Position numbers and translations under genes: made by a program
Shown: one piece after another, positions 8,642 through 18,388 of the stretch
How the letters are laid out: each line of letters begins with the position of its first letter
Numbering within the stretch: position 1 is the first letter of the stretch
The notes under the pieces: model-generated
Seen by the model: the letters and a program-made list of their open reading frames with translations, nothing else
Told to the model about the DNA's origin: nothing
Databases searched by the model: none
Assembly (NCBI RefSeq): GCF_004000435.1
Contig: NZ_RBVZ01000001.1
Span: forward strand, 907,327-971,326
Length of the DNA stretch: 64,000 bases
Reading direction: 5' to 3'
Source of the DNA: Alexandriicola marinus
GTDB lineage: Bacteria; Pseudomonadota; Alphaproteobacteria; Rhodobacterales; Rhodobacteraceae

Positions 8642-10185
8642 GCCGAGCGATCCAGGATCAGGTATTGCAACGCCGCACGCCGCGCCACATCCTCGAGCCC
8701 CACCTCGCGGAACAACGCCAGTGCATCCCGAACCAGCGCCGGATCGGTTCTGAGCCCCTCGTCAAAGAGGCCGATGCCGCGCAGGAGCGCCTCGCCCAAA
8801 CGCTCATCGGGAAGGATCGCTTTCAGGTCTTCGGGGGGCGCGGCGCCGGAAAACGCCTCGAATATCGCGCGCTCTGGCGGGGTCGCAGGCTGGGCCACCC
8901 CGGTCATCTCGCCCGTCGCGATCCCGACCAGAAGGGGCGAGACAAGCGCGCCCAGGTCAGAGAGGGCCGTTTCCTCATAACTCGGAGACAGGAGGCCGAT
9001 CCGGGCGATCAGCCTCTCGGTTGCCTCGTCCGTCTCGATGGCCCTCAGCTCTTCGGCGAATAGCCGCGCGAACGGCACTTCGGCGCGGATCTCTTCGAAG
9101 GCGGACCAGGCCAGCGGCAGGGTCGCTGCAATTTCATCGCTGTCACCCCGTTCAAGGGCGAGTTCGAACAACTGCACCGCCTGCGCCCGGTCCCAGACGC
9201 CGCCGGATGCGGCGGGGCGCTGGCGGGTATAGGCGGCCAGAAGCTGGGATTCGGAGATCGATCCATGTCGAACGAGCCGTTCGGCCGCGATCATCTCGTT
9301 TCGCCACGCAGCGGTCGAGCGCAGATCGGCATGGGCGAAGGCCAGCGGCAGGTTGGCCGTAGGCAGCCCCTCTCCGATCGCCTCGCGCATCAGGAAGACG
9401 AGAGGGCTCAGGCGCGATGGTGGAGGCAGGGGGTCGGCATCCTCGCTGATCGCAGGGTCGAGGAACCGGCTCAGAAGGCGGTCTTCCTCCTCCGTTACAT
9501 CGCCCAGCGCGCGGGCGGTGTTGAGCGTCAGCGCCGCCCCCCGCCAATCGCCGTTCCGCGCAAGACAGAAGACACGCGCGGGATAGGTCGGCGCCAGATC
9601 AGGCTGGTTGCGCAGCGCCTCGCAGGCCAGATCTTCGGTGCCCGTCAAAAGGGATATGTCGAACCAGCGCCGATAAAGCCGGGGTTGCCCGATGTCGGCC
9701 GCCTCGACCAGCGCTTGGGCGGGCTGAAGCGCGCCCAGATCCAGAAGCTTGTCGATCCGCGCCAGCAGGAACAGGCCATCCGGCCCGGAGGCGCTCGGCG
9801 GATCGGCCGAGGCCAGAAGCAGCGTGACGAAAAGATCCCGTATCGCGGGCAGGGTGTCCGACCCGCCCGATGACACCAGATCTGTCAGTGTCTCCAGATC
9901 GCTCCCCGCCCAAAGCGTGCCGGGAAGGCCGGTCACATCGGGGGGCAAGAGCCCGGTTCCGTCGGGGGACGGGACATCGAGGGGCGTCACCGTGACTTCG
10001 GGCGCGGTGGCCGAATCCGCGATCGGAGGCTCGCCGGGCAGGCCCCGGGGCCCGGGTGCCGCGACAGGCTCGACCGCGACGCTTTGCGACAACCAGTCGA
10101 TAGCGGACAGCGGTGCTCCGCCCTCCTGCGCGAAGGCGGGCCCGGCAGCAAGGCCCGCGACCAGCGCCGCGATCCGCATCGTCAT
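8638..10185 (-). CDS. Exported helical protein of unknown function
   Basis: I do not recognise a named family. The 515-residue product begins with a signal peptide (MRIAALVAGLAAGPAFA), then a Pro-rich low-complexity stretch to about residue 90, then an almost wholly alpha-helical Ala/Leu-rich body suggestive of TPR- or SEL1-like helical pairs, with few Cys. It is probably periplasmic. Both ends show four-base ATGA overlaps: with a 51-residue membrane protein upstream and with xerD downstream. That tight coupling suggests a shared function or at least shared expression in the envelope or at division. The second ATG at 10179 is an alternative start. Confidence 0.8.
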   Translation of the reverse strand: MTMRIAALVAGLAAGPAFAQEGGAPLSAIDWLSQSVAVEPVAAPGPRGLPGEPPIADSATAPEVTVTPLDVPSPDGTGLLPPDVTGLPGTLWAGSDLETLTDLVSSGGSDTLPAIRDLFVTLLLASADPPSASGPDGLFLLARIDKLLDLGALQPAQALVEAADIGQPRLYRRWFDISLLTGTEDLACEALRNQPDLAPTYPARVFCLARNGDWRGAALTLNTARALGDVTEEEDRLLSRFLDPAISEDADPLPPPSRLSPLVFLMREAIGEGLPTANLPLAFAHADLRSTAAWRNEMIAAERLVRHGSISESQLLAAYTRQRPAASGGVWDRAQAVQLFELALERGDSDEIAATLPLAWSAFEEIRAEVPFARLFAEELRAIETDEATERLIARIGLLSPSYEETALSDLGALVSPLLVGIATGEMTGVAQPATPPERAIFEAFSGAAPPEDLKAILPDERLGEALLRGIGLFDEGLRTDPALVRDALALFREVGLEDVARRAALQYLILDRSA

Positions 10186-10337
10186 TCCAGATCCAGCGTC
10201 ACAGGGGCCGTTACCTCCTCGGACGGGGCGGCGAAATCCGCCGGGAACAGGATCGGCCCCACATAGGCATAGGCCACAAGGGCCAGGCCCGCCAGGATCA
10301 GCAGGATCAAGAGGTATTTGACGATGCGCCACATCAT
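10182..10337 (-). CDS. Small single-span membrane protein (51 aa)
   Basis: A short gene that can be missed by length cut-offs. It starts MMWRIVKYLL, followed by a Leu/Ile/Ala-rich membrane helix at about residues 7-26 and an acidic tail (FPADFAAPSEE) that would face the periplasm. Its TGA overlaps the ATG of the exported helical protein as ATGA, and that gene in turn overlaps xerD. The coupling and the intact helix argue that it is real. No family name comes to mind, so the function is unknown. Confidence 0.7.
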   Translation of the reverse strand: MMWRIVKYLLILLILAGLALVAYAYVGPILFPADFAAPSEEVTAPVTLDLE

Positions 10338-10503
10338 AGGCTGACTGCCCCCGCTCGGATCGGGCGGTGTTCGGACCCGCCTCGTGTTGCCTTGTCCTTA
10401 TAGCGTGTCTTTTTCGCAAGATCACGCCATTCGGGTGGTCTTTCGCGATGGATTGGCGGAAAAGGGTCGAAACGGTGCGGGTCGGTGCATGCGAGGGGAG
10501 AAA

Positions 10504-11094
10504 ATGGAACGCCGGAGCGAGGAAGACACGCAACCTGCAAAGGGTCTGAACGACCGGGCGCAGCTGAAGCGCAGTGTCGTTCTTGTGGGGATGATGGGGT
10601 CCGGCAAGACGGCGATCGGCCGGATGCTGGCCCTGAAACTGGATGTTCCCTTTCTCGATTCCGATGCCGAGATCGAACGCGCGGCCAATGCGACCATCGC
10701 CGAGATTTTCGCCCGCGACGGCGAGGCCTTCTTCCGCGACCGCGAGGCCGAGGTGATCGCCCGTCTCCTGAGGGGGCCAGCGGGTGTTCTGTCGACGGGC
10801 GGCGGCGCCTTCATGGCCGAACGCAACCGCACCCAGATCAGCGAGACCGGCGCGTCGGTCTGGCTCGATGTGGGGCTCGAGACCCTGTGGGACCGGGTCC
10901 GGCACAAGGATACGCGGCCCTTGCTGCGCACCGCCGATCCCCGCGCCACGTTGGCCGATCTTTACGAAAAGCGGGTGCCGATCTATGCGCTGGCAGACCT
11001 GCGCGTCGAGGTCCGGCCCGAATACTCGATCGAGGACACGACCGACCGCGTGATCGCGGCCCTTGGGACGCGCCCCGATATTCTGGAGCTTTGA
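10504..11094 (+). CDS. aroK: Shikimate kinase AroK
   Basis: This enzyme phosphorylates shikimate at O3 in chorismate and aromatic amino acid synthesis. The 196-residue protein has the P-loop GMMGSGKT (residues 29-36), the FLDSDAEIE substrate-binding segment, the GEAFFRDREAEV region and the STGGGAF loop, then a DTRPLL lid segment. The frame is open upstream, but the ATG at 10504 follows an AGGGGAG ribosome site at good spacing and gives the usual length. aroB follows after two bases, the common alphaproteobacterial pair. It diverges from the xerD operon. Confidence 0.95.
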   Translation: MERRSEEDTQPAKGLNDRAQLKRSVVLVGMMGSGKTAIGRMLALKLDVPFLDSDAEIERAANATIAEIFARDGEAFFRDREAEVIARLLRGPAGVLSTGGGAFMAERNRTQISETGASVWLDVGLETLWDRVRHKDTRPLLRTADPRATLADLYEKRVPIYALADLRVEVRPEYSIEDTTDRVIAALGTRPDILEL

Positions 11095-11096
11095 GC

Positions 11097-12209
11097 ATGA
11101 GCCGTATCGTCGACGTGAACCTGCCCGGCCGGGAATATGAAATCCATATCGGCGAGGGCCTGATCGACCGGGCCGATACGCTTCTTGCCCCGCATCTGCG
11201 GCGCAAGCGCGCGGCGATTCTGACAGACGAGACCGTGGCCGCGGCCCATCTGGCCCGGCTGACATCGGTACTCGAAGGGGCGGGCATCCATGTCGATGCG
11301 CTGGCCCTGCCACCGGGCGAGCAGACAAAAGGCTGGCCGCAGTTCAGCCGCGCGGTCGAGTGGCTGCTCGAGCGCAAGGTCGAGCGGGGCGATCTTGTCG
11401 TGGCCTTCGGGGGCGGCGTGATCGGCGATCTGGCGGGCTTTGCGGCGGCGGTCGTCCGGCGCGGTGTCCGGTTCGTGCAGATCCCCACGACGCTTCTGGC
11501 GCAGGTCGACAGTTCGGTGGGCGGCAAGACCGGCATCAACGCGCCTCAGGGCAAGAACCTGATCGGTGCCTTCTATCAGCCCGTGCTCGTTCTGGCCGAT
11601 ATCGGCCTGCTCGACACGCTGCCGCGGCGCGATTTCCTCGCGGGCTATGGCGAGGTCGTGAAATACGGTCTTCTGGGCGACGCGGACTTCTTCGGCTGGC
11701 TCGAACAGAACGGACCGGCCGTTGCCGCGGGCGACCCTGCGGCCCGCGCCCATGCCGTGCAGCGGTCCTGCGAGATGAAGGCCGAGATCGTCCTGCGCGA
11801 CGAAAAGGAACATGGCGACCGGGCGCTGCTGAACCTGGGCCATACGTTCTGCCACGCGCTCGAGGCGGCGACCGGCTATTCCGACCGGCTCCTGCACGGA
11901 GAGGGCGTGGCGGTGGGATGCGCACTGGCCTTCGACCTGTCGGCCCGTCTCGGCCTCTGCCCGCAGGAAGACCCCAGCCGCGTGGCGGCACATCTGCGGG
12001 CCATGGGGATGAAGACGACGCTCTCCGACATCCCGGGCGATCTGCCCGATGCAGACGGGCTTCTTGATCTGATGGCTCAGGACAAGAAGGTGGTCGACGG
12101 TCAGCTGCGGTTCATCCTGGCCCGCGGGATCGGCGATGCCTTCGTTACCGCCGATGTTCCGCGCCCCGTTGTTCGAGACCTGCTGAACGAGGCCCTCGCC
12201 TCAAGGTGA
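11097..12209 (+). CDS. aroB: 3-dehydroquinate synthase AroB
   Basis: AroB cyclises DAHP to 3-dehydroquinate, the second step of the shikimate pathway, using NAD and a divalent metal. The 370-residue product shows the GGGVIGDLAGF dinucleotide-binding motif, the PTTLLAQVDSSVGGKTGIN active-site stretch and the metal ligand region RALLNLGHTFCHALE with LLHGEGVAVG. It begins with the ATG at 11097, two bases after the aroK stop, so the two genes are certainly cotranscribed. The frame is open well upstream, but that part is an aroK shadow. Confidence 0.96.
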   Translation: MSRIVDVNLPGREYEIHIGEGLIDRADTLLAPHLRRKRAAILTDETVAAAHLARLTSVLEGAGIHVDALALPPGEQTKGWPQFSRAVEWLLERKVERGDLVVAFGGGVIGDLAGFAAAVVRRGVRFVQIPTTLLAQVDSSVGGKTGINAPQGKNLIGAFYQPVLVLADIGLLDTLPRRDFLAGYGEVVKYGLLGDADFFGWLEQNGPAVAAGDPAARAHAVQRSCEMKAEIVLRDEKEHGDRALLNLGHTFCHALEAATGYSDRLLHGEGVAVGCALAFDLSARLGLCPQEDPSRVAAHLRAMGMKTTLSDIPGDLPDADGLLDLMAQDKKVVDGQLRFILARGIGDAFVTADVPRPVVRDLLNEALASR

Positions 12210-12351
12210 CATCTTCCGGATGCGCGTTCGCGATCCATCCTCAGGCGGCCAGCGATCACCGCCGCTCCGACGGAAAGAAATCCCGCTGCGCCCGCCATGC
12301 TCGCACCAAGGCTGATCCTTCGCGTTGGCCGAAATACTCCCGCCGGAGGCG

Positions 12352-12392
12352 ACAAAAAATCGAATGCGCCGTCAGGCGCGCCTCATGACGGC
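12352..12392 (-). terminator. Probable ssb terminator
   Basis: The inverted repeat GCCGTCA / TGACGGC (12368-12374 with 12386-12392), with a GGCGCGCC core, is followed on the minus strand by a run of six T (12358-12353). It lies just downstream of ssb and between convergent genes. Confidence 0.5.
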
Positions 12393-12400
12393 AGCCCGGC

Positions 12401-12913
12401 TCAGAACGGGATCTCGTCGTCGAGGTCGCTGCGGCCACCGCCGCCGCCAACACTTCCGCCGCCATCCGACGGGCCGCTGTCATATCCGCCGCCATAGCCG
12501 CCGCCGGATTGATCCGACATGTATCCGCTGCCACCACCGCTGCCACCGCCCTGCGGGCCATCACGGCCGTCCAGCATGGTGAGTTCTCCGCGATAAGGCC
12601 GCAGAACGACCTCGGTGGAATAGCGATCCTGTCCGGACTGGTCCTGCCATTTGCGGGTTTCAAGCTGGCCTTCGATATAGACCTTGGAACCTTTGCGCAG
12701 GTATTGCTCGGCGATCTTGGCCAGCGGTTCGGAAAAGATGGCGACCGAATGCCATTCTGTGCGTTCGCGGTTCTCGCCCGTGTTCCGGTCGCGCCAGCGC
12801 TCGGAGGTGGCGATCCGCAGGTTGCAGACCTTGCCGCCGTTCGAGAATGTGCGCACCTCGGGGTCACGACCCAGATTGCCAATCAGAATTACCTTGTTCA
12901 CAGATCCGGCCAT
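12401..12913 (-). CDS. ssb: Single-stranded DNA-binding protein SSB
   Basis: SSB coats single-stranded DNA in replication, recombination and repair. The 170-residue protein has the OB fold at about residues 3-110 (start [18 protein letters not shown], then WHSVAIF and [16 protein letters not shown]), a Gly-rich disordered linker, and the conserved acidic tip DDEIPF that recruits partner proteins. A degenerate LexA-like box lies about 40 bases upstream of the start. Terminator-like hairpin downstream. Confidence 0.97.
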   Translation of the reverse strand: MAGSVNKVILIGNLGRDPEVRTFSNGGKVCNLRIATSERWRDRNTGENRERTEWHSVAIFSEPLAKIAEQYLRKGSKVYIEGQLETRKWQDQSGQDRYSTEVVLRPYRGELTMLDGRDGPQGGGSGGGSGYMSDQSGGGYGGGYDSGPSDGGGSVGGGGGRSDLDDEIPF

Positions 12914-13232
12914 CTTGCCCCCCGTCGTCCGTTACGCGCGAATCCGCGCCTGTTCCGTCATGGTTACACCATCCCATTGTGGTTAATGAAAGCCGAATCT
13001 GGGCGGTTTGTCTTCCGGAAGTCATCCGGCCATGTGGCAGTGCAGGCCCGGAGATGGCGTGTCTTGCTTGCCGTAACGCGATGGCCTGCATGGCATTCCG
13101 GACCCGGAATGTTTCTTGCATCCGCACGCTCTGGCGGGACTTTGCCGTTCGCTCAGGTCCTGCGCGCACAGGAATGTGGAAACCGGCCGCGCAATCGCTT
13201 ATTGAGAGAAAAACAAGGTGGCGGTATTTTAC
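12914..13232. other. 319-base divergent intergenic region, ssb / lytic transglycosylase
   Basis: It contains the upstream regions of two divergent genes. The only site I can point to is a one-mismatch LexA-like direct repeat at 12952-12966. I see no gene, RNA or strong hairpin in the remainder. Confidence 0.5.
12952..12966. promoter_or_regulatory. Degenerate LexA-type box upstream of ssb
   Basis: The sequence is GTTC, seven bases, GTTA, one base away from the Rhodobacterales LexA consensus GTTC-N7-GTTC. It lies 39 bases before the ssb start codon. ssb is SOS-regulated in some bacteria, so this is plausible, but a single mismatch in eight fixed bases leaves real doubt. Confidence 0.3.
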
Positions 13233-13826
13233 ATGAACGCGGTTTTTTCCCGACGGGTTGTCATGGCGGCGATCCTTGCCTCGGGCGGGGCGACCAGCCT
13301 TCCGGCAGAAACGGTGTCGACGATGTCGCGCAGTGCACTCTTCCAGAACCAGCTGTCGGTTCTGGATGGCCGCGCCTCCCAGCAATACGAGAACTCGGTT
13401 CGTCTTCAGCCGCCGCGCGCCGAAGTCCCGGCCGCCTCCGTACCAGCCTTTTCGGGCCGCTATACGGGCCCCTATCTCGCGGTCGCCCGGGATGCGGCGC
13501 GGCGGCACGGCATTCCCGAGGACCTGTTCCTTCGCCTCGTTCAACAGGAAAGCGGCTGGAATCCGCGGGCCATCAGCAACAAGGGCGCGATCGGTCTGGC
13601 TCAGCTTATGCCGGGAACGGCTGCCTATCTCAGGGTCGATCCCAACGATCCGGTCCAGAACCTGCAAGGCGGCGCGCGCTACCTGAGAGAGCAGTACAAC
13701 ACCTTCGGCGACTGGCGGCTGGCCCTTGCCGCCTATAACGCGGGGCCCGGCGCGGTCGAGCAGCACAACGGCATCCCGCCCTATCGCGAGACACAGAATT
13801 ACGTGCAGGTGATCATGGGTCGCTAG
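13233..13826 (+). CDS. Lytic transglycosylase, SLT domain
   Basis: A 197-residue exported enzyme that would cleave peptidoglycan glycan strands. It has an N-terminal signal segment ([19 protein letters not shown]), then an SLT (goose-lysozyme-like) domain in the last 120 residues: the catalytic Glu in [30 protein letters not shown] and AYNAGPGAV. The start is taken at the ATG with a GGTGG ribosome site upstream; a GTG at 13218 would add five residues. It converges on the peptide-binding protein gene with a gap of only four bases. Confidence 0.9.
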   Translation: MNAVFSRRVVMAAILASGGATSLPAETVSTMSRSALFQNQLSVLDGRASQQYENSVRLQPPRAEVPAASVPAFSGRYTGPYLAVARDAARRHGIPEDLFLRLVQQESGWNPRAISNKGAIGLAQLMPGTAAYLRVDPNDPVQNLQGGARYLREQYNTFGDWRLALAAYNAGPGAVEQHNGIPPYRETQNYVQVIMGR

Positions 13827-13830
13827 GCGG

Positions 13831-15474
13831 CTACGCGTCGATCCACCACTTGTAGTGATGATGCTCGAAGGTCGGGTGCATCTCCGTGCCCCGCACCTGC
13901 GGGGCGGAATGACGATAGAGCCGGCGCCAGAATGGCTGGATCAACACGGCCTCTTCCTGAAGGATCGTCTCCAGCCGGGCCATGACCTCGCGCCGTTCGT
14001 CGGCATCGGCCAGACCCATGGCCTGGGCCAGAAGCGCATCGAACCGGGGATTGGCAAAGCCGGTCTCGTTCCAGACCCCGCCCGACTTGTATGCCAGCGC
14101 CAGAACCTGCACGCCGAGGGGGCGCATGTTCCATTCGGTGGCCGAGAAGGGGTAGCTTTTCCAGTTGGTCCAGAATTCGGCGCCGGGCAGGATCTTTTCA
14201 TGCGCATCGATGCCCGCGTCGCGCAATTGCGCCTCGACCGCGGCGCCGGTCGCGGCCTGCCATTCATCGTCGAGGCAGATCAGTTCGAATCGCGTATCGG
14301 CCTCGCCCGCCTCTTTCAGCAATTCGGCGGCCCGGTCCGGATCGGGGGCGATCGGGGGCAGGGCGGCATATTCGGGGTGGATCGGGCAGACGTGGTGGTT
14401 TTCCCCGATCAGCCCGTGATCGCCATAGCCCAGTTCGAGGATCACCGCGTTGTCGACGGCCAGTGTCATCGCGCGGCGCACCAGCGGATTGTCATAGGGC
14501 GGCGTGGTCTGGTTGAAGCGCACCGCGATCGTCGCCGAGGTCAGAACCTCGCTCTGGCTCCAGCCCAGCGCGTCGAAGGCATCGATGAAGCGGCCGGTCG
14601 TCTGGTAGGTCGCGTCGATCTCGCCGGCTTCGGCGGCCAGAAGCGCGCTGCGCGGATCGGTTCCATGATCGAGATATTCGATCCGGTCGAGATAGGGGCC
14701 GCCATAGACCTCGGTGCCCCACCAGTCGTGATCGGCGTTGCGCACGAGGATTTGCCGGTCGCCGGGCAGGTTCACTTCGGGCAGGTAGGGGCCGGTTCCC
14801 AGAGGCGCGAGGGACGGATCGCCCCCGTCATAGGAGGGATGCACGATGGCCGCGGGGTAATCGGCCATGCCCATCATCACCGTGATGTCCGGCGCATCGA
14901 GGGTGATCCGCAAGGTCAAGTCGTCGAGCACATCGATCGCCCCGTCGCGGGCGCGCATCGTTGCGGGGTCGAGCAGGCCCGACATCCGGTTGGCCATGGA
15001 ATTGCCGGGCAGATCGGCCTCGCACCAGCGCGCGATATTGTGTGCGACATCGGTGGCGGTAAAGGGATCGCCGTTCGTCCAGCGCACGCCGGCGCGCACA
15101 TGCAGCATGTACGACGTGGCATCGTCGCTGGCCTCCCAGCGATCCAGAAGCATGCCGCGCAGCGTGCCGTCGGCATTGTATTCCACAAGGTATTCCAGCC
15201 ACCCGCGGGTAAAATTGGCCATTTCCGACCAATCGAACAGGCGCGGATCGCCCACCGGCTTGGTGATCATCTGCATCCGCATCGTGCCGCCCGGTCGCGG
15301 CGCAGATTGTGCCGCCGCGGGACGCGTCAAACCGCCCAGACCATGGGCCAGCGTCGCACTCACGCCAAGCGCCGTCGCGCGGGTCAGGAATTCGCGACGG
15401 TCCATTCGGCCCAGACGCAGGTCTTGCGCGTCGCGCAGGACCACCGGGTGAGGAGTGCCAGAGGAACCGGTCAT
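13831..15474 (-). CDS. Peptide ABC transporter substrate-binding protein (SBP family 5), Tat-type signal
   Basis: A 547-residue periplasmic binding protein of the DppA/OppA class. It begins with about 23 residues and then DRREFLTRATALG, a twin-arginine export motif followed by a hydrophobic segment ending PAAAQ. Family signatures include the DWSEMANFTRGWLEYL region, GVRWTNGDPFTATDV, a TGPY motif and FNQTTPPYDNPLVRRAM. The GTG or ATG choice was settled on the ATG at 15474, which gives the usual roseobacter N-terminus before the Tat motif. No permease or ATPase genes lie beside it, so it is an orphan binding protein; the AraC gene just upstream on the same strand may control it. Confidence 0.88.
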   Translation of the reverse strand: MTGSSGTPHPVVLRDAQDLRLGRMDRREFLTRATALGVSATLAHGLGGLTRPAAAQSAPRPGGTMRMQMITKPVGDPRLFDWSEMANFTRGWLEYLVEYNADGTLRGMLLDRWEASDDATSYMLHVRAGVRWTNGDPFTATDVAHNIARWCEADLPGNSMANRMSGLLDPATMRARDGAIDVLDDLTLRITLDAPDITVMMGMADYPAAIVHPSYDGGDPSLAPLGTGPYLPEVNLPGDRQILVRNADHDWWGTEVYGGPYLDRIEYLDHGTDPRSALLAAEAGEIDATYQTTGRFIDAFDALGWSQSEVLTSATIAVRFNQTTPPYDNPLVRRAMTLAVDNAVILELGYGDHGLIGENHHVCPIHPEYAALPPIAPDPDRAAELLKEAGEADTRFELICLDDEWQAATGAAVEAQLRDAGIDAHEKILPGAEFWTNWKSYPFSATEWNMRPLGVQVLALAYKSGGVWNETGFANPRFDALLAQAMGLADADERREVMARLETILQEEAVLIQPFWRRLYRHSAPQVRGTEMHPTFEHHHYKWWIDA

Positions 15475-15555
15475 GATCGGGCCTCGCCAGTCTGTTTCCG
15501 GTCCAGATGCCGGACAGCACCAGTCCCGCACGAACCGGCCGGCGGGGTCAATGCG

Positions 15556-16371
15556 TCAGGTGCCCGGGGCCGACATCTTTCGAAAGGCGCTGGGGGTCAT
15601 GCCGGTGCGGTGCTGGAAATTGCGGGTGAAATAGGCCGGCGAGTTAAAGCCCAGATCCTCGGCGATCCGTTTCACGGGCTTGCCCGAATCGCGCAGCTGA
15701 ACGCGGGCCTCGTAGATCAGCCGGTCGCTCAGGATCGCATGGGCGCTTTTCCCGCAGGTCTGCTTGCAGCAGCGTGTCAGATGGGTGGGCGTCACCCCCA
15801 GCGAACGGGCGAATTCCGATACACCCTGTCCGCTGGCGAAGTCGCGCTCGACCAGATCGGTATAGGCGGCCACAAGTCGCGCAGAGGTCGTCTGCGCGCG
15901 CAATTCATTAGGATCGGGCGTCCGTGTCTCGACCTGGCGCTGGAAGAAGACCGACAGGATGCCGACGTAGTAATGCGCGGCGCGCGAATGCCCGGACCGG
16001 TCGGAATGCAATTCGCGTTCGAGGTTCTCGAAATGCGCCGTGGCCTCTTTCTGGACCACGACATCGCGCAGGCGCAGGTGGATCGGCTCGTCGGGCCACT
16101 CGGTGGCCATGGCGGCGGGAATCGACAGCATCTGGCCGAACACGCTGGAGCCGGCTTCGAAGCCGTACATGACATGGGCGGGGATGAAGATCAGGTTGTT
16201 CGGGCCATAGCCCGAGGTCAGACCGGCCAGCGTGATCCGGCCTTGCCCCTTGTTGAAATACAATAGGCGCGGGCTGGAATGGCTCCGCATCGCTTCGGTC
16301 CGCCAGCGGGCGGCGTTCTGGTTCTGACCTATCGAGGTCAGGCTGAGGCGATTTTTCGCATCGTCTGTCAT
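15556..16371 (-). CDS. AraC-family transcriptional regulator
   Basis: A 271-residue regulator. The N-terminal part (about 20-120) looks like a small-molecule-sensing beta barrel (LLYFNKGQGRITLAG, IFIPAHVMYGF). The C-terminal 100 residues are the AraC double helix-turn-helix: SEFARSLGVTPTHLTRCCKQ for the first and VKRIAEDLGFNSPAYFTRNF for the second, with GMTPSAFR at the end. The ATG at 16371 is preferred over a longer frame by its position. It precedes the peptide-binding protein gene by 81 bases on the same strand, so it is a likely local regulator. Confidence 0.9.
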   Translation of the reverse strand: MTDDAKNRLSLTSIGQNQNAARWRTEAMRSHSSPRLLYFNKGQGRITLAGLTSGYGPNNLIFIPAHVMYGFEAGSSVFGQMLSIPAAMATEWPDEPIHLRLRDVVVQKEATAHFENLERELHSDRSGHSRAAHYYVGILSVFFQRQVETRTPDPNELRAQTTSARLVAAYTDLVERDFASGQGVSEFARSLGVTPTHLTRCCKQTCGKSAHAILSDRLIYEARVQLRDSGKPVKRIAEDLGFNSPAYFTRNFQHRTGMTPSAFRKMSAPGT

Positions 16372-16526
16372 GCTGTCCCGTTCAGATCCGCTCGGGGCCC
16401 CTGATCCCCGAGACATGTTCGATTAGTGCAACTGTCTGCGGCCCGGTATCGAATTTCAATGGCGGATTTGTGGCGCGCCCCATTTTCCTGTGGAGAAGTC
16501 GGTGGACAGCTTGAAAGCGCCCGTTG

Positions 16527-17405
16527 TTACAGCGTCGCGGCCGTGATCATCCGCCAACCGGCTGAACGCGCGCGAAAGAAGGTGCGCTGCCGCTTGGCAT
16601 ATTGACGTGAGGCGATGACGGCGCGGTCGCGCACTTCGTCCCGGGTCAGCTCGCCGTCGATATGGGCGATCAGTTCGGCCGCGCCGATGGCCCGTGACGA
16701 CAGGTGCGTCGGGTCCCAACGGGGCCGCATGGCGCGCGCCTCGTCGATGGCGCCGTGGTCGAGCATGGCGTCGAACCGGGCCTCGATCCGGGGGGTGAGC
16801 CAGTCGGGTGGCGCCTCGAGGCACAGGGCCGTCGCCTGCGTCAGGGGCAGGGCAGGCGGCGGCGTCTCGTCCTGCCAGTCGGTGATCGGGCGGCCTGTGT
16901 TGCGGGCAACCTCCCAGGCGCGTTGCACGCGTGCGCGATTGTTCAGATCCAGCGCCGCGCGGCTGCGCGGGTCGAGGGCGGCCACCAGTTCGGTCAGGGG
17001 CAGGGCATCGCCCTCCGCCCGGATCGCGGGCGGCGTGGGCGGGATCTCGGCCAGACCTTGGGTCAGCGCCACGAAATAAAGCCCCGTGCCGCCGACGATG
17101 ATCGGCCGATCCGCCCCTCCAAGCAACGGGCGCAGGTCGCGCAGCCAGTCCCCCGCGGAATAGGGCGCGTCGTAAGGCACATGCCCATAGAGCGCATGGG
17201 GCGCACGGGCGCGGTCTGCGGCGTCGGGCTGCGCCGTCAGGATCGGCCAGGCGTCGAACACCTGCAATGCATCGGCATTGATGACGATCCCGCCTTGCCG
17301 TTCGGCGATGGCCAGCGCCAGACCGGATTTGCCGCTCGCGGTCGGACCGGCAATCAGGACGGGCCGGTCGGGATCGATCGTCTCAAGGATTTCGTCGGTC
17401 CCCAT
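16527..17405 (-). CDS. miaA: tRNA dimethylallyltransferase MiaA
   Basis: MiaA transfers a dimethylallyl group to A37 of tRNAs that read codons starting with U. The 292-residue protein has the P-loop [12 protein letters not shown] near residue 20, the INADALQVF segment (DSMQVY in many homologues), VGGTGLYF and a C-terminal [13 protein letters not shown] motif. Note the ALQVF variant at the substrate site. It diverges from pyrH with a 153-base gap. Confidence 0.93.
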   Translation of the reverse strand: MGTDEILETIDPDRPVLIAGPTASGKSGLALAIAERQGGIVINADALQVFDAWPILTAQPDAADRARAPHALYGHVPYDAPYSAGDWLRDLRPLLGGADRPIIVGGTGLYFVALTQGLAEIPPTPPAIRAEGDALPLTELVAALDPRSRAALDLNNRARVQRAWEVARNTGRPITDWQDETPPPALPLTQATALCLEAPPDWLTPRIEARFDAMLDHGAIDEARAMRPRWDPTHLSSRAIGAAELIAHIDGELTRDEVRDRAVIASRQYAKRQRTFFRARSAGWRMITAATL

Positions 17406-17558
17406 CGCGCGCCGTCGCCTCTCATTTCGTCATTGCCCGCGATTTCCGTTCGCGCGCCGTTGAACCTCGGCCCGTTTTCGGACATTTTCCGCCCCAGCGA
17501 AAGACGCGGATCGGACGGGGCCACAAGTCACGCGCCGTCCCAGATGGAAAGGCCCCCC

Positions 17559-18284
17559 ATGACAGATCACAAGAACAAGAAATACAGCCGCGTCCTTCTC
17601 AAGATTTCGGGCGAGGCCCTGATGGGCGAGACCCAGTTCGGCCTGCATCCGCCCACCGTCGAGAGGATCGCCCGAGAGGTGAAATCGGTGCATGATCTCG
17701 GGGTCGAAATCTGCATGGTCATCGGTGGCGGCAACATCTTTCGCGGGCTTCAGGGCTCGGCCCAGGGGATGGAACGCACCACGGCCGATTACATGGGGAT
17801 GCTTGCCACGGTGATGAATGCGCTGGCGATGCAAAGCGCGCTCGAAGGGCTGGGCGTCTTTACCCGGGTGATCAGTGCGATCACGATGAACGAGGTGGCC
17901 GAACCCTATATCCGCCGCCGCGCGGTGCGCCATCTGGAAAAGAAGAGGGTCTGTATCTTCGCCGCTGGCACCGGCAACCCCTATTTCACGACCGATACCG
18001 CCGCCACGCTGCGCGCCAATGAGATGGCCTGCGAGGCGATCTTCAAGGGGACCAAGGTCGATGGCGTCTATGACAAGGATCCGAACAAGTACGACGACGC
18101 GGTGCGCTACGACGTCATCAGCTATGATGACGTGCTGCAGCAGCATCTGGGCGTGATGGATGCCTCGGCGATTGCGCTCGCGCGGGACAACCACCTGCCG
18201 ATCATCGTGTTCAGCCTCGACGAGCCCGGCGGATTTCGCGGAATTCTGGCGGGCGAGGGCACCTATACCATCGTCAAGGATTGA
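17559..18284 (+). CDS. pyrH: UMP kinase PyrH
   Basis: PyrH phosphorylates UMP to UDP for pyrimidine nucleotide supply. The 241-residue protein is an amino acid kinase fold: [11 protein letters not shown], the [10 protein letters not shown] loop, [16 protein letters not shown] and [14 protein letters not shown]. The ATG at 17559 follows GGAAAGG. The frame is open far upstream, but that is noncoding shadow of miaA. It opens the long plus-strand run that continues to lpxB. Confidence 0.96.
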   Translation: MTDHKNKKYSRVLLKISGEALMGETQFGLHPPTVERIAREVKSVHDLGVEICMVIGGGNIFRGLQGSAQGMERTTADYMGMLATVMNALAMQSALEGLGVFTRVISAITMNEVAEPYIRRRAVRHLEKKRVCIFAAGTGNPYFTTDTAATLRANEMACEAIFKGTKVDGVYDKDPNKYDDAVRYDVISYDDVLQQHLGVMDASAIALARDNHLPIIVFSLDEPGGFRGILAGEGTYTIVKD

Positions 18285-18388
18285 CCGGCGGGGTGACCGC
18301 GCGCGGAAAATTTTCCGGCTTTCCCCTTGTCTCTTGCTGCGCTGCGGCACAGCTATGAGTGAGGTGTTTGCAAGCAGGAGAATCACAC

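Noticed and set aside
10186..11328. Long minus-strand frame joined to the 515-residue protein (896 codons)
   Set aside because: The extra part is antisense to aroK and aroB and precedes the real signal peptide start.
12101..12355. Minus-strand frame overlapping the aroB 3' end
   Set aside because: Antisense to aroB for most of its length; only a short hydrophobic stretch is protein-like.
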